Assembly (NCBI GenBank): GCA_013205525.1
Contig: JABMMR010000177.1
Span: 1 to 5,713, forward strand
DNA from: Burkholderiales bacterium
Lineage (GTDB): Bacteria > Pseudomonadota > Gammaproteobacteria > Burkholderiales > Burkholderiaceae_C
DNA: 5,713 bases
Reading direction: 5' to 3'
Made by a program: the position numbers and the translations under genes. Under the pieces are notes generated by a model. It was not told the origin of the DNA. It did not search any database and saw only the letters and a program-made list of their open reading frames with translations. Positions 1 to 5,713 of this stretch are shown here, one piece after another (position 1 is the stretch's first letter; every line of letters starts with the position of its first letter).

Positions 1-2417
1 CAGGGGGCCTGCTGGCCTTGCTGCTGGTGGTCTTAGGCGCGGTAGGTGCTTATTTGATGCGCGCGCAACCACAACATGAGGGCAGTTTGCGTCTGCAAGG
101 TCTGAAGTCCACGGTCAAAGTCACGCGGGACGGTGCTGAAGTGGTGCATATCGTGGGCGAGTCGATGGCGGACACGGCTTTTGCACTGGGCTTCACCCAT
201 GCCCAAGAGCGGGGTTGGCAACTTGAGTTCAACCGCCGCATCATGCATGGTGAATTGGCGGAAATTTTGGGCGAAGCCGCCTTACCAGTGGACAAACTTC
301 TTCGCACACTGGGCATTTATCAAGCCGCGCAAAAGCAATATGCCGGCTATCCCGAAGACGTGAAGACCAGTCTGCAGGCTTACAGCAAAGGCATTCAAGC
401 CTTTTACGCCTCTGGCAGTCAAACGTTGTCCCCCGAATTTTTGTTATTGGGCACCAAACCCGGCGGGCGCAGTGGGGTGGCTTGGGAGCCTACGGACAGC
501 GTGGGTTGGGCTTTGATGATGGCTCTCGACTTAGGCGGTAACTGGGGTCAAGAAATATCCAGATTGAGCGTGGCCAAAGTCATGGAGACCTCACGCTTAT
601 GGGAGCTTTACCCGGGCTATCCCGGCGAAGCACCGGCCACCCAAGTCGATTTGGCCAAGTTTTACAAAGACTTGGGTGTTTACAGCGCCAACCCCAGCAG
701 CACCAGCAGTGCCCGTGACGCTTCTTCCCATAAGCTGGCAAGTTTGTCTTTGCCCTTTTTGGGTGAACCCGGCTTGGTTGAAGGCAAGGGCAGCAACAAC
801 TGGGTGATTTCTGGTGATCGCACCGCGTCGGGCAAGCCTTTGCTTGCCAATGACCCACATCTCGGCTTGGGCACACCCGCCATCTGGTTTTATGCGCATT
901 TGCAGTCCCCCGAACAAAACGTGATTGGCGCGACTTTGCCAGGTATGCCCTTGGTGGTGCTGGGTCACAACAGCCATGTGGCTTGGGGTTTCACCAACAC
1001 CGGCCCCGATGTGCAAGACCTGTATTTGGAAAAAATCGACCCGGCCAACCCACGTCAATACCAAACACCCGAGGGTTGGAAGGCTTTTGAGACGCGCAAA
1101 GAAATTATTCGTGTCAAAGGCAAGGCTGATGTGGTCCACACCGTGCGCAGCACGCGTCATGGTCCCGTGTTGAGTGATGCGCAAAGTGCGCATGCAGACA
1201 TTATTGATACAAGCAAATTTGTTTTGGCTCTGCGTTGGTCGGCACTTGATAAAGACAACCACAGCTTGGTCGCGGGTATGCGAGGCAGCCAAGCCAAGAC
1301 GGTGAAAGAATTTTTACTGGCGTTCAATGATTACCACTCGCCCATGCAAAACGTGGTGGTGGCTGATGACCAAGGCAGCATTGCCTACAAAGCTTTGGGC
1401 AAGGTGCCGCTTCGCAAGCCCGAAAATGATTTGATGGGCATGGCACCAGCCCCTGGCTGGGAAGAAAAATACGACTGGGCAGGCTGGTTGCCCATGTCCC
1501 AAACCCCTGAAGACCAAGGCCCAAAGGGTTGGATTGCCACTGCCAACCAACGCATCACCCCCGAAAACTACCCGCATTTTTTGGGTCAAGACTGGGTGGC
1601 TCCTCACCGCATGCAGCGCATCACCCAACTTATCGAAGAAAAGCCCACGCACGACATAGACAGCATGAAATCCATGCAAAACGATGTGCTGTCTTTATCA
1701 ACTCAGCGTCTTTTGCCTCATCTTTTGGCAGCAACATCAAGCCATGCCTTGGCACCAGCGGCCATGAAAGCTTTGCAAGGCTTTGATTCTCAAATGAAAA
1801 CTGATGCTGCTGCGCCTTTGATCTTTGCCTACTGGGCTGACGAGCTCACCCGAGCCTTGATTGAACCCAAAATGGGTAAAGAGCTGTTTCAAAACCAGTA
1901 TGGCAAACGTCATTTCCGAAGCTTTTTGGAAGCGACCATGGACAAGCCAGACCCTTGGTGGTGCGGATCCCCAACTTGTGAGCAGCAGTCCAGTGAGGCT
2001 TTTACCCGCGCATTAACTCGGTTAGCCAAAGACCATGGCAAGGATGTGGCTCAATGGCATTGGGGCAAGGCTCACATGGCGATCAGCAGCCACAGACCGC
2101 TTGGCAAATCTGCTTTTTTGTCTAAATGGTTTGATGTGGTCGTGCCCAGTCCCGGCGACCCGTTCACGGTCAATGTGGGAACCTATTGGCTGAATGAATC
2201 GGTGCAACCTTTTGCCAGCCGCCATGCGCCATCGATGCGAGCCATTTATGACCTAAGCGATTTGCAAAACTCTTTGTTTGTTTACCAAACCGGTCAATCC
2301 GGCGTGATCGGGTCTGACCATTACAACGACATGGCACAAGAATGGGCTGAAGGCCAATACAGACCGCTGCAAATGCGGCCAAGCACCCAAAACAGTCTTT
2401 TGACTTTACGGCCTTGA
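1..2417 (+). CDS. Penicillin acylase family protein (Ntn hydrolase precursor), 5' end cut by window
   Basis: This is an amidase precursor of the penicillin/acyl-homoserine-lactone acylase family, expected to act in the periplasm and to self-cleave into alpha and beta chains. The frame is open to the window edge (first full codon at 3) and begins inside a hydrophobic helix (LLALLLVVLGAVGAYL). The TTG at 18 is therefore probably not the start; about 799 residues follow it. Counting from that TTG, residues 38-100 are the family's N-terminal block (FALGFTHAQERGWQLE, then LAEILGEAALP). A Ser-rich linker lies at about 225-258. GKG|SNNW places the catalytic N-terminal serine of the beta chain at Ser259. 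Downstream are NDPHLGLG, LPGMPLVVLGHNSHVAWGFT and TANQRITPENYP, whose Asn510 fits the oxyanion-hole asparagine. Cys649 and Cys654 could form a disulfide. The beta chain is about 541 residues, normal for the family. The block around residue 37 reads TRDGAEVVHIV, without the usual G-V-P-H-I. Family assignment is firm; the substrate (beta-lactam, AHL or other amide) cannot be read from sequence. Confidence 0.93.
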   Translation, partial: GGLLALLLVVLGAVGAYLMRAQPQHEGSLRLQGLKSTVKVTRDGAEVVHIVGESMADTAFALGFTHAQERGWQLEFNRRIMHGELAEILGEAALPVDKLLRTLGIYQAAQKQYAGYPEDVKTSLQAYSKGIQAFYASGSQTLSPEFLLLGTKPGGRSGVAWEPTDSVGWALMMALDLGGNWGQEISRLSVAKVMETSRLWELYPGYPGEAPATQVDLAKFYKDLGVYSANPSSTSSARDASSHKLASLSLPFLGEPGLVEGKGSNNWVISGDRTASGKPLLANDPHLGLGTPAIWFYAHLQSPEQNVIGATLPGMPLVVLGHNSHVAWGFTNTGPDVQDLYLEKIDPANPRQYQTPEGWKAFETRKEIIRVKGKADVVHTVRSTRHGPVLSDAQSAHADIIDTSKFVLALRWSALDKDNHSLVAGMRGSQAKTVKEFLLAFNDYHSPMQNVVVADDQGSIAYKALGKVPLRKPENDLMGMAPAPGWEEKYDWAGWLPMSQTPEDQGPKGWIATANQRITPENYPHFLGQDWVAPHRMQRITQLIEEKPTHDIDSMKSMQNDVLSLSTQRLLPHLLAATSSHALAPAAMKALQGFDSQMKTDAAAPLIFAYWADELTRALIEPKMGKELFQNQYGKRHFRSFLEATMDKPDPWWCGSPTCEQQSSEAFTRALTRLAKDHGKDVAQWHWGKAHMAISSHRPLGKSAFLSKWFDVVVPSPGDPFTVNVGTYWLNESVQPFASRHAPSMRAIYDLSDLQNSLFVYQTGQSGVIGSDHYNDMAQEWAEGQYRPLQMRPSTQNSLLTLRP

Positions 2418-2446
2418 TATGTTTTTAATTTCATACTATGTATATT
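2414..2446 (+). promoter_or_regulatory. Possible weak promoter in the AT-rich gap before the haem gene
   Basis: The gap between the acylase stop codon and the next gene is strongly AT-rich compared with its surroundings. TTGATA at 2414-2419 resembles a sigma-70 -35 box and overlaps the acylase stop. Candidate -10 boxes are TACTAT at 2434-2439 (14-base spacer, short), TATGTA at 2437-2442 (17-base spacer, poor match) and TATATT at 2441-2446 (21-base spacer, long). None has both good sequence and good spacing, so this is only a candidate. Read-through from the acylase gene is equally possible, since no terminator hairpin lies in the gap. Confidence 0.22.
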
Positions 2447-2455
2447 ATGTTAACC

Positions 2456-2460
2456 GAAAG
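2456..2460 (+). promoter_or_regulatory. Weak ribosome binding site (GAAAG) used to choose the haem-gene start
   Basis: GAAAG lies 4 bases before ATG 2465 and 10 bases before ATG 2471. The earlier in-frame ATGs at 2438 and 2447 have only AT-rich sequence upstream. Starting at 2438 would also put extra polar residues (TERY) ahead of the signal peptide. The choice between 2465 and 2471 remains open. Confidence 0.4.
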
Positions 2461-2464
2461 ATAT

Positions 2465-3052
2465 ATGACCATGCGCTTTTCTAAAAACCTCATTACTCTG
2501 ATGCTATTGGGCTTTTCCGCTTTCTATGCACAAGCCCAAGACGATGAACTTCTCAAGCAAAGCCGAAACCTCAGTCTGTCCATGCTGAAAGAACTGGGTG
2601 CCAAGCTACAGTCTTCCATGGCTGAAGGCGGCGCAATCAACGCTATAGGTGTTTGTCATTTACAAGCGCCTGAAATCGCCAACCGTGTATCAACCGAGAA
2701 CCAGGTCATTGTGAGCCGTGTAGGCACGCGGACTCGCAACCCTGTCATGGGTGTTCCCAATGCTTGGCAAGCCAAGGCTTTGGCGCAGTTTGAAGCCGGT
2801 TTAGCGCGTGGCGACAAGCCAGCCGATATGGAGTATTCCGAAACCGTCACTAAACCCGACGGAGGCAAGGAATTTCATTTTGCTAAGCCCGTTCTGATGC
2901 AACCCATGTGCTTGGCCTGTCACGGCAATTCAGACCAAATCAACCCTGAAGTCAAAGCCAAGCTCAGCGAGCTTTACCCCAATGACAAAGCCATCAATTA
3001 CCAAGCGGGTCAGTTACGCGGCGCGGTGGTTCTGACGCGCCAAACAAAATAA
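2465..3052 (+). CDS. Exported Tll0287-like (DUF3365) haem c protein
   Basis: The 195-residue product begins with a Sec signal peptide (RFSKNLITLMLLGFSAFYAQ), with likely cleavage after AQA at about residue 25, so it should be periplasmic. The rest is one Tll0287-like domain. An early block (GVCHLQAPEIANRV) holds Cys64, followed by VSRVGTRTRNPVMGVPNAW, then the haem c site CLACH (Cys149, Cys152, His153) followed by G. The usual C-terminal block LSELYPNDKAINYQAGQLRG comes last. From memory of the family, cyanobacterial Tll0287 binds haem c through CxxCH and uses a Cys as second axial ligand; Cys64 is the candidate equivalent here, by inference. Such domains are thought to sense redox state or small ligands and are often fused to histidine kinases or cyclases. 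This one stands alone, so any partner is elsewhere. The start was chosen from a weak ribosome site and signal-peptide shape; ATGs at 2438, 2447 and 2471 are alternatives. It lies 47 bases after the acylase gene on the same strand. Confidence 0.88.
   Translation: MTMRFSKNLITLMLLGFSAFYAQAQDDELLKQSRNLSLSMLKELGAKLQSSMAEGGAINAIGVCHLQAPEIANRVSTENQVIVSRVGTRTRNPVMGVPNAWQAKALAQFEAGLARGDKPADMEYSETVTKPDGGKEFHFAKPVLMQPMCLACHGNSDQINPEVKAKLSELYPNDKAINYQAGQLRGAVVLTRQTK
3020..3041. repeat. GC-rich inverted repeat at the end of the haem gene
   Basis: GGCGCG (3020-3025) and CGCGCC (3036-3041) form a perfect 6-bp stem with a 10-base loop, inside the last codons of the haem gene. An A-rich run (AAACAAAATAA) follows on the plus strand instead of T residues. 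On the minus strand T residues precede the stem instead of following it. It is therefore not a canonical intrinsic terminator in either direction. It could still slow polymerase or protect an mRNA end, but chance is possible. Confidence 0.35.
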
Positions 3053-3053
3053 C

Positions 3054-3722
3054 TTATGGTGATTTTGGCGGGTATTTGATGCGCCAAGCCACTTCAAAAG
3101 CCTCTATATATTGAACACTCTCAGGCTTGTTGGCTTGACGGGCAAATACCAAAGCGGTCAAACCCAGCTGGTTTTTAATGCGCGGGTCGGCACCCTCTTC
3201 TAAAAGCAATTTGGTCGCCATGGGGGTGCCATAGTGCGCCGCCATCATCAGCGGGGTTGTGCCATTGGGCGACTCGGCGTCTAAATAAGCATGGTTTTCA
3301 ATCAACAATCGCATGATCTCGATGTTTCCCTTGGTGGCTGCGTAATGCAGCGGCGTCCAGCCTGGCTGGTTCACATCAGCGCCTTTATCTATGAGTTTTT
3401 TAGTCCAATCTAATTGGTTGGTGATGACTGCCAACATCAAAGGCGTTTCGCGTTGTGGGTTTTGGATGCTTAAATTGGTGGTTTTCCAGCCTATCAGCAC
3501 TTCAGCCACCTTGTTGGATGACTTTTGCATCGCCAGCATCAAAGCCGGTTGCCCTTGTGGGCTGGGGCTGTTGGGGTCAAACCCACGTTGAAGCAAGGCC
3601 AAAACCACGCTGTCTTGGTCGAGTTCTATGGCTTTGAAAAAATCCTCATAGGAGCCCGCCTTAACTGAAAAAAATCCAATTAAAACATATAGAATTATAG
3701 TTAACTTAAAGTAATACTTCAA
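3054..3722 (-). CDS. Exported ankyrin-repeat protein
   Basis: The 222-residue protein starts at a TTG that overlaps the tatD stop codon (TTGA). It has AAAGGGG 7 bases upstream, and translation from there gives an immediate signal peptide (KYYFKLTIILYVLIGFFSVK). Cleavage is likely after Ala22, which points to a periplasmic location. The rest is an ankyrin stack of about six units: 25-55 (degenerate cap), 56-90, 91-119, 120-152, 153-185 and 186-211. The best units carry the consensus ETPLMLAV...GADVN, WTPLHYAATKGN...LLIENHAYLDA and TTPLMMAAHYG...LLLEEGADP. Ankyrin repeats bind proteins and have no catalytic residues, so the partner is unknown. Tight overlap suggests translational coupling to tatD. 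The first 60 or so bases are clearly more AT-rich than the rest of the operon. Exported ankyrin proteins of this size occur in proteobacteria; one in Pseudomonas (AnkB) sits beside a periplasmic catalase and supports its activity, but no catalase is present here. Confidence 0.9.
   Translation of the reverse strand: MKYYFKLTIILYVLIGFFSVKAGSYEDFFKAIELDQDSVVLALLQRGFDPNSPSPQGQPALMLAMQKSSNKVAEVLIGWKTTNLSIQNPQRETPLMLAVITNQLDWTKKLIDKGADVNQPGWTPLHYAATKGNIEIMRLLIENHAYLDAESPNGTTPLMMAAHYGTPMATKLLLEEGADPRIKNQLGLTALVFARQANKPESVQYIEAFEVAWRIKYPPKSP
3065..3087. repeat. Inverted repeat at the end of the ankyrin gene
   Basis: TTGGCG (3065-3070) and CGCCAA (3082-3087) form a perfect 6-bp stem around an 11-base loop, inside the last codons of the ankyrin gene. 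On the minus strand, AATCACCATAAG separates the stem from a T-rich stretch (TTATTTTGTTT, 3052-3042). That spacing is too long for a standard intrinsic terminator. The left arm could also pair with CGCCAAA at 3038-3044, bridging the two stop codons. Confidence 0.3.
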
Positions 3723-4513
3723 CTTAAAACCCCTTTAAAGAGGCGATCAAAATTGTCTGAAGTCTGGCGTCCGACCTCCTCATCGCTCAAGCCTCTCAGA
3801 CTGGCGATCTGCTTGGCGACCCATGGCACATAAGAGGGGTTGTTGGTTTTGCCTCGATGGGGCACTGGTGCCAAATAGGGGCTGTCTGTTTCTATCAATA
3901 TGCGCTCAAGCGGCATCCAAGCCGCGATATCGCGCAAATCTTGGGCATTTTTAAACGTCAATATGCCTGAAAAAGAGATGTAAAACCCCAAATCCAGTGC
4001 GGCACGCGCCACCTCGGCGGTTTCGGTAAAGCAGTGAAACACGCCGCCCACCGCCTTGGCTCCCCCATCTTCGCCCTCTTCTTTCAAAATGGCCAATGTG
4101 TCAGCACTGGCGCTTCGGGTGTGAATCACCAAGGGCAGGGAAAGGCTTTGGGCGCATCGGATATGACGGCGAAAGCGCTCACGCTGCCACGCCATATCGT
4201 CCATACTGCGTTCGCCCAAGCGGTAATAGTCTAGGCCGGTTTCCCCAATGCCCACCACTTTGGGCTGACGCCCCATATGCAGCAAATCGTCCAAGGTAGG
4301 CTCTTGAACGCCCTCTTCGTCAGGGTGCACACCAGCGGTACACCAAAAATTGTCGTGTGCGACAGCCATGGCGTTGACATTGGCAAAAGTTTCCATACGG
4401 GTGCTGATGAGCAATGCGCGGGACACCAAAGCCTCCTGCATGGCTTGGCGAATATCACCTAAGTTGGCTTGAAGTTCAGGAAAATTGAGGTGGCAATGGG
4501 AATCGGTATACAT
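3719..4513 (-). CDS. tatD: TatD family metal-dependent hydrolase/DNase
   Basis: This is a cytoplasmic TIM-barrel hydrolase of the TatD family; characterised members are metal-dependent 3'-5' DNases and repair nucleases. At 264 residues it has the normal family length. All expected metal ligands are visible: His6 and His8 in DSHCHLNFPEL, Glu91 in GIGETGLDYYR, His131 in LVIHTRS, His160 in GVFHCFTET and Asp210 in LIETDSPYLAPVPHRGK. The following NNPSYVPWVAKQIA is also typical of the family. The ATG at 4513 is the only possible start, because the HxH motif follows at once and an in-frame stop lies at 4532-4534. It sits 10 bases after holB, and the sequence before it (GCCTCTCCCT) has no Shine-Dalgarno, so it may be translated by ribosomes coming off holB. 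Its stop overlaps the ankyrin start by TTGA. The exact substrate, and whether it is a YcfH- or TatD-type paralogue, is not settled by sequence alone; position after holB favours the YcfH-type branch. Confidence 0.96.
   Translation of the reverse strand: MYTDSHCHLNFPELQANLGDIRQAMQEALVSRALLISTRMETFANVNAMAVAHDNFWCTAGVHPDEEGVQEPTLDDLLHMGRQPKVVGIGETGLDYYRLGERSMDDMAWQRERFRRHIRCAQSLSLPLVIHTRSASADTLAILKEEGEDGGAKAVGGVFHCFTETAEVARAALDLGFYISFSGILTFKNAQDLRDIAAWMPLERILIETDSPYLAPVPHRGKTNNPSYVPWVAKQIASLRGLSDEEVGRQTSDNFDRLFKGVLS
3730..3736 (-). promoter_or_regulatory. Ribosome binding site for the TTG-started ankyrin gene
   Basis: On the minus strand AAAGGGG ends 7 bases before TTG 3722-3720, inside the last codons of tatD. 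Its strength and spacing, together with the signal peptide encoded directly after the TTG, decide this start. Confidence 0.7.
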
Positions 4514-4523
4514 AGGGAGAGGC

Positions 4524-5513
4524 TCAGGCGGTCATCGCTCTTTGGGCTCGGCTGACAAAGGCCTGCAGCAGCAAACCGGCATTGAATGTGTGGTCTATGC
4601 TTGGCGCGCTGTCCATTAACTCTCTGGACCATTGGCTGAGTGTGTTGAAGTTTTTAGCTGCGGGGAGATCGGCAACTTCAAAATACCTGGGCAAGCCGCC
4701 GCAGGCCAAGGCTTGCATGTCATGACAAAGCTTTTGCAACACTGATAACACCATGGCGGGCGTTGCCTCACCGAGAAGACCCGCCTCGCCGCGCAGCAGC
4801 AACTTGGGCAAGCTTGCCCAGTCTTTGGCTTTCATACCTTCATTGAAATAGACCAAGGCATCGTGCGCCCGACCACCCGCCGCACGCAGCAACACAGCAG
4901 CGTCTGGGCCCGGCAAACCTTGTTCACTCAGCCATGCCAGCGCAGAACCGGCATCGGGCCAACGCAAGGTGTAGACCAAGCAACGGCTGCGGATGGTGGG
5001 CAGCAGTGCATCCGCAGCGGCGGTAGCAAGAATGAAGCGGGTGTCGGCTGGCGGCTCTTCCAAGGTTTTAAGCAAAGTATGGGCTGTGACGGTGTTCATT
5101 TGCTCGGCGGGGTAAATCATCACCACTTTGCCGCGCTCGCCCGAGCGCGTCAGATGGCAAAACTCCAGCATCTCGCGAAGAGAATCCACCCGAATCTCGC
5201 GGCTGGGCTTACGCTTTTTGTCATCAATCTCTTTTTGCGCCTTTTCGCTCAAAGGCCATGCTCTTTCAATCATTTCGGTCTCGGGCATCAGCATCCTGAA
5301 GTCGGCATGCACCCGCACAGCTGTGCCGTGACAACTGGCGCACTTACCGCAAGCGCCTTGCGGCGTGGGTGCTTGGCACAGCCAGCTTTGTGCCAAAGCC
5401 AAGGCCAAGTCATACTGCCCCAGACCCGTGGAGCCTTGAATCAACCACGCGTGCCCTGGACGGGTCAGCAGGTTTTCCAAGGAAGCTTGTAACCAAGGGG
5501 CCAAGGTAATCAA
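4524..5513 (-). CDS. holB: DNA polymerase III subunit delta'
   Basis: This is the delta' subunit of the cytoplasmic clamp-loader complex, which loads the sliding clamp during chromosome replication. The 329-residue protein shows an AAA+ N-terminal region (HAWLIQGSTGLGQYDLALAL, about 21-40). A zinc-binding cluster follows (Cys46, Cys55, Cys58, Cys61 in CGKCASCH). Then come RVDSLREMLEFC, the degenerate Walker B region VVMIYPAEQMN, the sensor-like block AHTLLKTLEEPPADTRFILA, and the diagnostic SRC arginine-finger motif at 176-178. The Walker A lysine is replaced by Gln33, fitting delta', which does not hydrolyse ATP in characterised bacteria. A charged insert at about 82-105 (KEIDDKKRKPSREIRVD at its end) looks like the longer betaproteobacterial form. 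The TTG start overlaps the tmk stop as TTGA and has GGAGAG 6 bases upstream. The residues just after it (ITLAPWLQASLENLL) fit the family N-terminus. tatD follows after 10 bases. Confidence 0.96.
   Translation of the reverse strand: MITLAPWLQASLENLLTRPGHAWLIQGSTGLGQYDLALALAQSWLCQAPTPQGACGKCASCHGTAVRVHADFRMLMPETEMIERAWPLSEKAQKEIDDKKRKPSREIRVDSLREMLEFCHLTRSGERGKVVMIYPAEQMNTVTAHTLLKTLEEPPADTRFILATAAADALLPTIRSRCLVYTLRWPDAGSALAWLSEQGLPGPDAAVLLRAAGGRAHDALVYFNEGMKAKDWASLPKLLLRGEAGLLGEATPAMVLSVLQKLCHDMQALACGGLPRYFEVADLPAAKNFNTLSQWSRELMDSAPSIDHTFNAGLLLQAFVSRAQRAMTA
4805..4820. repeat. Perfect 16-base palindrome inside holB
   Basis: TGGGCAAGCTTGCCCA is its own exact reverse complement and lies within codons for WASLPKLL of holB. 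No matching site stands near any gene start in this window. It may be chance, or a binding site that happens to lie in coding sequence. Confidence 0.5.
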
Positions 5514-5713
5514 GGTTTGCTCTCCAAATGAAGGCGCTCTTTGAGCACCCGCATAAGCTGAGCTCGCACTTGCTCTTGGGTGACCGAGGCATCGATACAG
5601 GCAAATCGTTGAGGGTCGGCTTGCAAGCGATTCACATAGCCTTGGTGAACTCGGGCAAAAAAATCAGTTGGCTGTGCTTCAAAACGATCGGGTAAACGGG
5701 CCTTGCCCAGGCG
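5510..5713 (-). CDS. tmk: Thymidylate kinase, C-terminal 67 residues (5' part outside window)
   Basis: Thymidylate kinase phosphorylates dTMP to dTDP in the cytoplasm for dTTP synthesis. Only the C-terminal third is present. It begins RLGKARLPDRFEAQPTDFF, the segment after the LID region with the family's DRFE element. The typical RVHQGYVNRLQADPQRFACI block follows, then DAS, then the last helix VRAQLMRVLKERL and a short tail ending ESKP. The frame is open to the right window edge, so the P-loop and start lie outside. The TGA stop at 5512-5510 overlaps the holB TTG start. tmk directly before holB is a common arrangement in gamma- and betaproteobacteria and supports both assignments. Confidence 0.93.
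   Translation of the reverse strand, partial: RLGKARLPDRFEAQPTDFFARVHQGYVNRLQADPQRFACIDASVTQEQVRAQLMRVLKERLHLESKP
5520..5525 (-). promoter_or_regulatory. Ribosome binding site for the TTG-started holB
   Basis: On the minus strand GGAGAG ends 6 bases before TTG 5513-5511, inside the last codons of tmk. No ATG or GTG start lies nearby upstream in the holB frame, so this site supports the TTG start. Confidence 0.75.

Noticed and set aside
1177..1193. Inverted repeat ATGCGC/GCGCAT with a 5-base loop in the acylase gene
   Set aside because: It is a short stem in mid-gene coding sequence with no T-tract or nearby gene boundary, and is likely chance.
597..1292. Long minus-strand open frame (231 codons) inside the acylase gene
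   Set aside because: It is antisense to the well-supported acylase core, including the catalytic serine region. Its translation has no recognisable domain, so it is a shadow frame.
2763..2776. Inverted repeat CTTGGC-AA-GCCAAG in the haem gene
   Set aside because: A 2-base loop is too small for an RNA hairpin, and GCCAAG is a frequent Ala-Lys codon pair here.
5171..5270. Charged insert in delta' (KEIDDKKRKPSREIRVD region) as a possible novel domain
   Set aside because: A charged insert at this position appears to be usual in betaproteobacterial delta' proteins, and it is too short for a domain.
4863..5492. Plus-strand open frame (209 codons) opposite holB
   Set aside because: holB in this region shows clear family motifs, including the zinc cluster and SRC. 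The antisense product has low-complexity composition and no domain.
4937..5513. Loss of the Walker A lysine in HolB as a sign of a broken gene
   Set aside because: Characterised delta' subunits lack ATP hydrolysis and often have degenerate Walker motifs. The frame, the zinc cysteines and the SRC motif are intact.
5410..5604. Minus-strand open frame across the tmk/holB junction
   Set aside because: The other frames give the true tmk C-terminus and holB N-terminus. This third frame only overlaps both.

Overview
The window looks like chromosomal DNA from a betaproteobacterium, most likely Burkholderiales and probably a Comamonadaceae-like freshwater lineage. This rests on the gene order tmk-holB-tatD, the style of the encoded proteins and a GC content that looks slightly above 50% by eye. 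The genus is inference. The window is almost entirely coding; the longest gap between genes is about 50 bases. No tRNA, rRNA, CRISPR array, insertion sequence or phage gene was seen.

Left part, plus strand: a penicillin acylase family (Ntn-hydrolase) gene, cut at its 5' end by the window edge, fills the first 2.4 kb. A 47-base AT-rich gap follows. Then comes a small gene for an exported protein with a Tll0287-like (DUF3365) domain and one CxxCH haem c site.

Right part, minus strand, reading inward from the right edge: the last 67 codons of tmk (thymidylate kinase), holB (DNA polymerase III delta'), tatD (metal-dependent DNase/hydrolase) and a small exported ankyrin-repeat protein. They are packed as one operon. 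tmk/holB and tatD/ankyrin each overlap through a four-base TTGA, so holB and the ankyrin gene both start with TTG. Both TTG starts have a good Shine-Dalgarno sequence. tatD starts 10 bases after holB with no visible Shine-Dalgarno, and there is no pilZ gene between them, although many relatives have one there.

The two blocks meet tail to tail: the haem-gene and ankyrin-gene stop codons are separated by one base, with no canonical terminator. Functionally the right block is housekeeping (dTTP supply, clamp loading, nuclease) with an exported ankyrin protein attached. The left block encodes envelope proteins. I see no convincing undescribed system. The points most worth checking are the TTGA couplings, the missing pilZ, the one-base convergent junction and the pairing of an exported haem sensor-like protein with an exported ankyrin protein.
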